Positions 18,439-24,922 of a stretch of DNA of 64,000 nt are shown piece after piece. The translations under genes and the position numbers were made by a program. Within the stretch, counting starts at the first letter, position 1, and each line of letters opens with the position of its first letter. Below the pieces are notes generated by a model. That model searched no databases and was not told the origin of the DNA. It worked only from the letters and a program-made list of their open reading frames with translations. The stretch is from Chloropicon primus (taxonomy: Eukaryota; Chlorophyta; Chloropicophyceae; Chloropicales; Chloropicaceae): assembly GCA_023205875.1 (NCBI GenBank), contig CP060756.1:868001-932000 (forward strand). Reading direction: 5' to 3'.

Positions 18439-19539
18439 TCAAAACCAGCGTCTGTAAAAGTCATGACTCGGCTTTGCCACCTCTAGTTTTGCACCGCTCG
18501 AGTTGCTTTCATGGGGCTTTTTCGCGATTTCCAGGTGGCACAGGACCACGTCGCCTTCGTTCACACGGACGCGAGGGTGAAACGCGAAACTTGCGTGACG
18601 GCAGCGAGTCCAATCGTCGCACGAGCGAGCGCAAGTACAGGTACATGGGTCGCAGTCCACCTCCACCAAGGCCGGGCTGGCCGGCGAGCCGTGGAACTGC
18701 ACCGAAAGCCATCCCGCGAGCAAGTTGATCTCGCCACTTTGCTCCGCGTTGAAACGGAAGTTGAGTCTCATACTGCGCACATCCTCCGAGGTCGCAGTGA
18801 GCAAGTCCATCGTCTTGACCAACTCGAAAGGCGCGACCAGCTCGGGAGACTCTATACGAACGTCGTACCTCTGCTGGTCTGCAAGGCCGTCGCTCGCACG
18901 CCCCCGCTTGCCCATGCCTCTCCTGCGTTTCGTCCTCTGCCCGTGCGACTCTTCTTCGTCGCAGACCTCCACCATTGGTTCCTCTGACTCAAACTCCGTC
19001 GAGGCCGAGGCAGCTGGAGCGAGGAACACCTTGCAGTGAGAAGGGTACATGGCTCCGTCGGATTTGAGGTACCTGTCTCTGGCGTTCAGAATCCTGTAGA
19101 TCTTGGAGTGTTGCAGCCAGACATCACCCGCCAAGTCGGACAAGATGATGTCCACCTTCCCTTGAATGTCCTCCTTCTTGGCTATGTTCTCGTCGTACAC
19201 AGTGACGGTATCACCACCTAATTTGGTAGCATGCACGAGCTGCATGAGCTGCCTGGTAAAGACTTCTTCTTTCGTATCTGGCATGATGTACACCTTCCTT
19301 GCCCCCGCTAAGGCGGCGAAGAAACCGAGCACTCCACAACCGACGTCCAAGACCACTTTCTCCTGAAAGAGAGAGTCATTAAAAAAGATAGCGTCTCCGT
19401 ACGCTTCTGGACAGCTCAAAACATCCAGTAGCGGAGCAAAGGTAACCCAGGTAGCGTAGGCCAGGAAGCCTTCGTTGTCCCACGGCAGAGGAGTGTCCCC
19501 TTCCAAGGGCGGTGTGCCTTCGTCTTCCGCCGCCACCAT
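18439..19539 (-). CDS. Divergent PRMT-like protein, probable non-canonical methyltransferase
   Basis: A 366-residue protein related to protein arginine methyltransferases. The SAM-binding start is recognisable (LFQEKVVLDVGCG, then AALAGARKVY), as are VDIILSDLAGDVW, INARDRYL-like NARDRYLKSDG and MYPSHCKVFLAP, which correspond to the double-E loop and following strand of PRMTs. Key residues differ: the SEWMGY-E of active enzymes reads SDLAGD with Gln/His where the second Glu should be, and the GxGxG loop is DVGCGVLGF. A Lys/Arg-rich insertion (RTKRRRGMGKRGR) is present. It may be an inactive scaffold or have changed specificity. The ATG at 19539 is chosen; the frame is open to 19593 without ATG. 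Confidence 0.65.
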   Translation of the reverse strand: MVAAEDEGTPPLEGDTPLPWDNEGFLAYATWVTFAPLLDVLSCPEAYGDAIFFNDSLFQEKVVLDVGCGVLGFFAALAGARKVYIMPDTKEEVFTRQLMQLVHATKLGGDTVTVYDENIAKKEDIQGKVDIILSDLAGDVWLQHSKIYRILNARDRYLKSDGAMYPSHCKVFLAPAASASTEFESEEPMVEVCDEEESHGQRTKRRRGMGKRGRASDGLADQQRYDVRIESPELVAPFELVKTMDLLTATSEDVRSMRLNFRFNAEQSGEINLLAGWLSVQFHGSPASPALVEVDCDPCTCTCARSCDDWTRCRHASFAFHPRVRVNEGDVVLCHLEIAKKPHESNSSGAKLEVAKPSHDFYRRWF

Positions 19540-19857
19540 GCTTGCTCTGTCTGCTCTTCGGTGGAGTGCCGCAAGCAAAACCCAGTCAACCAAACAACGA
19601 CGTGTTCCATTAATTCAATGGGGTTCGATTCTCCCAACAACAATATGATCCTAATCTGTGGAAAAAGAAAGAAAGCCTGGAATGATGAACATGATATTCA
19701 CGGAGAAATAAATTCATGAAGCTCACATAACATTACCTATCCTGTTAGGCGTGAAACTAGTTTCGTTCGAGAGGCACTCTCGTGTGAGTTTTCGTGTTTC
19801 ATTTTTTTCTGAAAATAATCACATCGGCTCTTTCTCGTGAGCCTCTTATCCAGGGGG

Positions 19858-19864
19858 TATATAA
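19858..19864 (+). promoter_or_regulatory. TATA box of gene A
   Basis: TATATAA inside the conserved GGGGGTATATAAGGCGAAG block, 99 bases before the ATG of gene A. The same block occurs at the equivalent place before B, C, D and in the orphan promoter, and most other genes in this window show no such box. Confidence 0.8.
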
Positions 19865-19962
19865 GGCGAAGTCGACCAACAGAGGGCCTCACTTTTACGA
19901 ACACGAGCTCGTACAAACACGCACACAAAAACAACAAACTCAAACACCAAATCATCATCATA

Positions 19963-20565
19963 ATGGAGTCCGAGAGAAGATCCACCATGTCCAGCCTCAA
20001 GGGACAGTTGTCCAACGTCGAGGGCTCTGTCAAGAGCATGAAGGCCGCCGTCGTTGTCGGTTCCGTCTTGACCGTTGCCTGCTTGGCCGCCGTCTTCGGA
20101 GTCACCATCCTCGCCAACGAGGTCTCCAAGGAGGTTAAGGTTTCCAACGGAACCCTCACCGCCAAGAACGGACAGGCTGTCTTGACCACCAACTTGATCG
20201 CCACCACGAACATCAACAGCGTCCTCCCAAAGGCCATTGAGTTGACCCACAACAACGTCGATATTGTTGCCAAGGTCAACGCCGTCGTTTCCGAGGGTGC
20301 CAAGACTACCTTGATCTGCGACGACCTCGTCTACACCAGCGAGAACGGACAGGGCTCCACCCAGGTCACCTCTGGCTCCGTCTTGGAGTCCGTTTTGGAC
20401 AACACCGTTGAGAAGAGAAACACCCAGATTCCAGCATGGGTCGTTGTTGTGCTGATGAAGATGATCATTGGCGCTGGCTGTGACGGAATCGCCGCAAGCG
20501 AGGCTTTCCCTGATTACAGCAAGACCATCCAGACAATCATTCAGGCGTGCAGCGACCATATCTAA
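19963..20565 (+). CDS. Family member A: membrane-anchored protein with variable C-terminus
   Basis: A 200-residue protein of a family I do not recognise. Residues 1-76 are shared almost unchanged with B-D: a short charged N-terminus, a hydrophobic helix at about 28-51 (VVVGSVLTVACLAAVFGVTI), then NEVSKEVKVSNGTLT with an N-glycosylation sequon, suggesting a type II (N-in) membrane or signal-anchor protein. After a variable stretch comes a family core, here VNAVVSEGAKTTLICDDLV, then a Thr/Ser/Gly spacer and NTVEKR, a possible dibasic processing site. The tail after KR (about 47 residues) is hydrophobic (AWVVVVLMKMIIGAGC) with two Cys and is unrelated to the tails of B-D. Frame intact, no introns. 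Confidence 0.75.
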   Translation: MESERRSTMSSLKGQLSNVEGSVKSMKAAVVVGSVLTVACLAAVFGVTILANEVSKEVKVSNGTLTAKNGQAVLTTNLIATTNINSVLPKAIELTHNNVDIVAKVNAVVSEGAKTTLICDDLVYTSENGQGSTQVTSGSVLESVLDNTVEKRNTQIPAWVVVVLMKMIIGAGCDGIAASEAFPDYSKTIQTIIQACSDHI

Positions 20566-20835
20566 AGGACCTGAATGAGAAACCCATATAATATACAGTT
20601 TTTTTCGATATACAATTTAGTTCTGTTGGTGACCATCTTAGCCCGCGATCAGTAAAACATATTAGTTATGTACTTTGGAAGCCTTCTTTAAAGGCGATGC
20701 ACTTGCACACATACTTCTCTTCTCATGACTGGAGATGCAATAATTGATTTGGATACTTTTGTTAAGAAATTTCTTTTGACTGTATATTATATATTTCTTC
20801 CGAGTAAAACCTTAAGGATTAGGAAAGGAAGTAAT

Positions 20836-21399
20836 TTACTGGTCCGCCAACCACTCTCTGGCCTTACCGGCAAGCCACTCGACACCCCACTGAACGACGG
20901 CCATGACGCACTTTCTCAAGCTAGGCCTCTTCCTGCACTTCTTCTTGTAGTCCTGGTTAAGGCTTCTGAGCTCCAAGCTGTCCTCAGAGTCAAGGAAAGA
21001 TCCCTCACGGACGTGGACCTCCTCACCGATGACAACGATGTCGTCGCAGATGGTGGTGACGGTGGCTCCCTGGGCGACAACAGCGTTGACGGCGAAGACT
21101 CCGTTGAAGGAGCCGAAGTCAGCGATCACGCTCTGGGCAAGACCAGAAGCCTTGTTGGAGGTGTAGGTGGTGGTGGTCAAGACAGCCTGTCCGTTCTTGG
21201 CGGTGAGGGTTCCGTTGGAAACCTTAACCTCCTTGGAGACCTCGTTGGCGAGGATGGTGACTCCGAAGACGGCGGCCAAGCAGGCAACGGTCAAGACGGA
21301 ACCGACAACGACGGCGGCCTTCATGCTCTTGACAGAGCCCTCGACGTTGGACAACTGTCCCTTGAGGCTGGACATGGTGGATCTTCTCTCGGACTCCAT
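20836..21399 (-). CDS. Family member B: membrane-anchored protein with cationic C-terminus
   Basis: A 187-residue paralogue of A with the same first 76 residues and the core FAVNAVVAQGATVTTICDDIVV. The variable block before the core (TTYTSNKASGLAQSVIADF) differs from the others. Where A and C have VEKR, B has SLELRSLNQDYKKKCRKR, again basic. The final 40 residues (KKKCRKRPSLRKCVMAVVQ then WGVEWLAGKAREWL) are strongly cationic and Trp-containing with two Cys, of amphipathic appearance. Gene B is tail-to-tail with A (270 bases between stops) and head-to-head with C over a 412-base two-way promoter. Role unknown; secretion or surface display is inferred from the signal-anchor. Confidence 0.75.
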   Translation of the reverse strand: MESERRSTMSSLKGQLSNVEGSVKSMKAAVVVGSVLTVACLAAVFGVTILANEVSKEVKVSNGTLTAKNGQAVLTTTTYTSNKASGLAQSVIADFGSFNGVFAVNAVVAQGATVTTICDDIVVIGEEVHVREGSFLDSEDSLELRSLNQDYKKKCRKRPSLRKCVMAVVQWGVEWLAGKAREWLADQ

Positions 21400-21489
21400 T
21401 ATGATGATGATTTGGTGTGTGTTTGTTTTGTGTGTGTTTGTACGAGCTCGTGTTCGTAAAAGTGAGGCCCTCTGTTGGTCGACTTCGCC

Positions 21490-21496
21490 TTATATA
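21490..21496 (-). promoter_or_regulatory. TATA box of gene B
   Basis: TATATAA on the minus strand, 91-97 bases before the ATG of gene B, in the same GGGGGTATATAAGGCG block as gene A. Confidence 0.8.
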
Positions 21497-21706
21497 CCCC
21501 CTGGATAAGAGGCTCACGAGAAAGAGCCGATGTGATTATTTTCAGAAAAAAAAATGAAACACGAAAACTCCCAAGAGAGTGCCTCTCAAACGAAACTAGT
21601 TTCACGGATGATATGATAGGCCTTATCGTGTGAGTTTCATTGTTTTTTCTACTCTTCACAGCTTCCACCGGGCTCTCTCTTGTGATTTTAATTAATCCCA
21701 GTGGGG

Positions 21707-21713
21707 TATATAA
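21707..21713 (+). promoter_or_regulatory. TATA box of gene C
   Basis: TATATAA 99 bases before the ATG of gene C, in a slightly different block (GTGGGGTATATAAGGCGAAG) that it shares with gene D. The B and C TATA boxes face away from each other, about 210 bases apart. Confidence 0.8.
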
Positions 21714-21811
21714 GGCGAAGTCAACACACAGAGCGCCTCACTTTTACGAACACGAGCTCGTACAAACACACACACAAAAACAACAAACTCAAACACCAAA
21801 TCATCATCATA

Positions 21812-22435
21812 ATGGAGTCCGAGAGAAGATCCACCATGTCCAGCCTCAAGGGACAGTTGTCCAACGTCGAGGGCTCTGTCAAGAGCATGAAGGCCGCCGT
21901 CGTTGTCGGTTCCGTCTTGACCGTTGCCTGCTTGGCCGCCGTCTTCGGAGTCACCATCCTCGCCAACGAGGTCTCCAAGGAGGTTAAGGTTTCCAACGGA
22001 ACCCTCACCTCCAAGAACGGACAGGCTGTCTTGACCACCAACATGTCCTACACCGCAAAGTTGTCCAAGTCCACCGCCATTGTCACCCTTGCTGATCAGG
22101 ACATGACCGGTACCTTCGCCGTCAACGCTGTTGTCACCCAGGGAACCAAGCTTACCCTCATCTGTGACGACGTCGTTGTCTCCCAGGAGGGCGGTGAGAC
22201 CGATGTCCAGGTTACTGAGGACTCGATGTTGAACAACCTGAGTGACAGTGTCGAGAAGAGAAGCGTGAACAATATGTGCAACTATTTTGGTGGTTGGAAG
22301 AGGTTTTGCGAGAAGTACACCACGAAGCTTATTCATGGTGCATATGACTACCTCTGGGACAACAGAAAGGAGATCTGGAACTACGGAAAGAGATCTAGTG
22401 CTACCATGGACATGTGCGGTGTCGCTTGCGCCTAA
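21812..22435 (+). CDS. Family member C: membrane-anchored protein with Cys-containing C-terminus
   Basis: A 207-residue paralogue. Residues 1-76 match A, B and D apart from one position (SKNG for AKNG). Core: FAVNAVVTQGTKLTLICDDVVV. It is followed by an acidic spacer, SDSVEKRS (possible dibasic cleavage) and a tail rich in aromatic and basic residues with MCNYF, RFCEKY and the terminal YGKRSSATMDMCGVACA. The last 25 residues resemble D (YGKRSSSTMDMCGVGCVRP), making C and D the closest pair; a second KR (YGKRS) lies just before the Cys-containing end. Together with D it forms the arms of a long inverted repeat. Intact, intronless, unknown function. Confidence 0.75.
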   Translation: MESERRSTMSSLKGQLSNVEGSVKSMKAAVVVGSVLTVACLAAVFGVTILANEVSKEVKVSNGTLTSKNGQAVLTTNMSYTAKLSKSTAIVTLADQDMTGTFAVNAVVTQGTKLTLICDDVVVSQEGGETDVQVTEDSMLNNLSDSVEKRSVNNMCNYFGGWKRFCEKYTTKLIHGAYDYLWDNRKEIWNYGKRSSATMDMCGVACA

Positions 22436-22736
22436 AGAAGATAAATTGTCTAAAACAAAATTCACCATCTCTGTTATAATATGATATTTATGCAAAAGTT
22501 GATTCTTTCGCAGACAATGTTGAAGTTTGCTTTGGTGGTGTTCAACGTTTTCTCGAGGTCGACTACGGCGCACAAGTAAGTTACTTGTAACCAGAGACTT
22601 GTTCCTGCTGTAGATTCCGTGCTTCCATCACATTGCGTTCAATTCGAAAAAGTAGTTACTTTTTGCATAAATATCATATTATATTTTAGACAATTTATCT
22701 TCTTTAGGGTGATAAATTAAATCAAACTCTGAAAAT
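22436..22736. other. Spacer between genes C and D
   Basis: A 301-base AT-rich stretch between two converging stop codons. Its outer parts are the inverted repeat arms; the central 140 bases or so are single-copy, with a short AAGTAAGTTACTTG palindrome. No coding sequence is supported. Confidence 0.7.
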
Positions 22737-23345
22737 TCAAGGTCGTACGCAACCGACACCGCACATGTCCATGGTAGAACTAGATCTCTTTCCGTAGTCC
22801 CAGATCTCCTGTCTGTTCTCATAGAGGTAGGCCTTCAACTTTCCAACAGCCCACCAGAATGGATGCCACTTGGGCAACTTGCTCACACTTCTGGTCTCAA
22901 CCTCCTGGATGAGGCTGTTCAAGATGGAGTCCTCAGCGATGGAGATATCGTTGGCACCGTTCTCGCTGACAACAACGAGGTCGTCGCAGATCATGGTGAC
23001 CTTGGTTCCCTCGGTGACAACAGCGTTGACGGCGAAGACTCCGCTGGTAGCACCGTCCTTAGAGTTCAAGACCACGGACTCAGTGTTGCTGTTAGCCTTA
23101 TCGGTGAAGAAGGAGTTGGTGGTCAAGACAGCCTGTCCGTTCTTGGTGGTGAGGGTTCCGTTGGAAACCTTAACCTCCTTGGAGACCTCGTTGGCGAGGA
23201 TGGTGACTCCGAAGACGGCGGCCAAGCAGGCAACGGTCAAGACGGAACCGACAACGACGGCGGCCTTCATGCTCTTGACAGAGCCCTCGACGTTGGACAA
23301 CTGTCCCTTGAGGCTGGACATGGTGGATCTTCTCTCGGACTCCAT
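22737..23345 (-). CDS. Family member D: membrane-anchored protein, mirror copy of C
   Basis: A 202-residue paralogue with the shared signal-anchor module, a private variable block (NSFFTDKANSNTESVVLNSK) and the core VFAVNAVVTEGTKVTMICDD. The basic site of A and C is weakened to VETRS. The tail has several Trp (LPKWHPFWWAVGKLK) and ends YGKRSSSTMDMCGVGCVRP, so only the very end and the anchor are shared with C. Gene D is in opposite orientation to C (301 bases between stops). Intact and intronless; the TATA box and 5' UTR match gene C, implying shared regulation. Confidence 0.75.
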   Translation of the reverse strand: MESERRSTMSSLKGQLSNVEGSVKSMKAAVVVGSVLTVACLAAVFGVTILANEVSKEVKVSNGTLTTKNGQAVLTTNSFFTDKANSNTESVVLNSKDGATSGVFAVNAVVTEGTKVTMICDDLVVVSENGANDISIAEDSILNSLIQEVETRSVSKLPKWHPFWWAVGKLKAYLYENRQEIWDYGKRSSSTMDMCGVGCVRP

Positions 23346-23435
23346 TATGATGATGATTTGGTGTGTGTTTGTTTTGTGTGTGTTTGTACGAGCTCGTGTT
23401 CGTAAAAGTGAGGCGCTCTGTGTGTTGACTTCGCC

Positions 23436-23442
23436 TTATATA
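23436..23442 (-). promoter_or_regulatory. TATA box of gene D
   Basis: TATATAA on the minus strand, 91-97 bases before the ATG of gene D, in the C-type block. Confidence 0.8.
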
Positions 23443-23652
23443 CCCCACTGGGATTAATTAAAATCACAAGAGAGAGCCCGGTGGAAGCTGTGAAGAGTAG
23501 AAAAAACAATGAAACTCACACGATAAGGCCTATCATATCATCCGTGAAACTAGTTTCGTTTGAGAGGCACTCTCGTGTGAGTTTTCGTGTTTCATTTTTT
23601 TTTCTGAAAATAATCACATCGGCTCTTTCTCGTGAGCCTCTTATCCAGGGGG

Positions 23653-23659
23653 TATATAA
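23653..23659 (+). promoter_or_regulatory. Orphan family promoter without a gene
   Basis: A plus-strand copy of the A/B-type promoter, including GTGAAACTAGTTTCG, the CACTCTCGTG element and GGGGGTATATAAGGCGAAG. Identity ends just after GTCGACCAA near 23683; no MESERR-type coding sequence follows. It marks a lost or never-completed fifth copy. Confidence 0.8.
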
Positions 23660-23689
23660 GGCGAAGTCGACCAATAAGCTCACGAAATT

Positions 23690-24922
23690 GTGTTCTTGAT
23701 GGACAAAACTGATTTCGATGCAAGGTACGTGTGAGCCTGATTGGATCACACCAGAAGAAGAAGCGGCGCGAACTAGAGTGAGAGTAGAAGTGGCGGGACA
23801 GCAACAGGGCAGTTGAAAAAATTGCTTTATATTATATTTCCAAGTATTCACGACAAGTGCTTACAAGATCTCCGCAGCTGTGTTGAAGACAACGGTCAAT
23901 CACGATCAACGTTGATGCTTCATTTGATTACTGTTGGCAAGGCTTGCGTGACGTCCCCTTGACCTTACTGGAAGGACTACGTGCTGTCTAGACTAAGACT
24001 AGTATTCCTTCCAGGGAAGAAACAGGCGTTGTAAATACAAAGTTGCTCTGTGTTAGTGCTTGCTAGTTCGCCAAGGTCAGAGTTTCTTCTGGCCTATTAC
24101 TCTCTGGTCGCCAGAGAGTATATCCGAGGCCAACGTGGCGCTTTTCCCCCTCTGTGCCCTGCAGAATAATCCTCCAATGGATTCGTCCCTTCTGAGGTGT
24201 CTGGAAATTTCCCTAGGTGGCCACGTCATGACATGGTGCGAAATGCACGTGGGCCGGACAGTGGAAACTGCCCCACTAAAGGATCCTGGACCGTCTCCTC
24301 TCGATGGATAAGATGGAATCTTCTGGGTCCTTTTCGATCTGACTAGACAGACTCTGTAGCTGACCTTATCCTGTAGCCTGTGTACCCTGAAACCAAGAGT
24401 ATGACCTCGAGGAGGAACACCCAATGTGGCATCCCGCTGGTCTCAACCTGAGTCTGTGGTTCCTACCGCTACAGCAGCCTCAAGGACGGCTGGGCAGATG
24501 GTGTGGTACAAGTAAACGGAAGCTGGGTCGTTCCTCTGGGAAGGTCCGTTAGGGTATGGGTTCTCGCAGATCTGAACCATGACCCACAAAGCGGCACTAG
24601 CAGGAGTTAGGAGCTTGAGTCTCCAGCTCACGTTTCTCTTCTCGTCTCGTGTGTGTGAGGAAGAGGAGCTCCTTGTTGTGCTGAGGATAAAGGGGATAGA
24701 ATTGTACCACCAATAAGGTGATGGGCGCGTCGGAGGAGAGACCTGCAAGAAGGAAAATGGTATTATTGGGCACGGGAATGAATATTCAATAGGGGGAACA
24801 CTCGGTTCGTTAACATTGTATTATTATCAAAAACCATCAAAAACTTATAGCTCAAAAACTAAAAAAACTCAAAAAGTGTCAAAGAAGGACAGCTATGACT
24901 TTGCTCTCTAATGTCGTGCAAT
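23690..24922. other. Gene-poor stretch with one possible exon remnant
   Basis: About 1.2 kb of lower-GC sequence with no convincing gene. One piece stands out: on the minus strand 24742-24443 a splice-acceptor-like TTCTTGCAG precedes an open frame with VSWRLKLLTPASAALWVMVQ and VYLYHTICPAVLEAAVAVG and codon use like genes A-D. I cannot join it to another exon, so it may be a gene fragment or chance. Confidence 0.35.

Larger units (their letters stand above)
21470..23683. repeat. Long inverted repeat (C/D palindrome) with about 150-base spacer
   Basis: The segment from the B-C two-way promoter through gene C and its 3' flank is mirrored by gene D, its promoter and the orphan promoter. The arms meet around 22505-22645. 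Close to the centre, AAGAAGATAAATTGTCTAAA and ATAATATGATATTTATGCAA occur in both arms, the left arm carrying about 20 extra bases between them. Arms are near-identical in promoters, 5' UTR and the first 230 coding bases, weak in the middle of the genes, and similar again at the 3' ends. The right arm stops abruptly near 23683, inside the 5' UTR equivalent. Confidence 0.85.
19750..23690. other. Cluster of four alternating paralogous genes (A-D) plus orphan promoter
   Basis: A plus (19963-20565), B minus (20836-21399), C plus (21812-22435) and D minus (22737-23345) share a near-identical module: about 200 bases of promoter with a TATA box, the 5' UTR and the first roughly 230 coding bases. The remaining coding sequence and the 3' flanks diverge. 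Pairs A/B and C/D are tail-to-tail, B/C head-to-head. A fifth copy of the promoter at 23545-23683 points right but lacks a gene. Codon choice in the cluster (TTG Leu, GGA Gly, TCC Ser, CCA Pro, GTC Val) differs from neighbours that prefer CTG, GGG and GTG. Confidence 0.9.

Noticed and set aside
19846-23405. Antisense Asp/Gly-rich frames (with DGDSEDGGQAGNGQDGTD) opposite genes A-D
   Set aside because: They are the same antisense shadow repeated in each copy, without start context, and end where the conserved 5' module ends.
19750-23690. Transposable element or virus-like element as explanation of the A-D inverted repeats
   Set aside because: No transposase, integrase, capsid or terminal repeat was recognised; the repeats coincide with gene-plus-promoter units, so gene duplication is the simpler reading.
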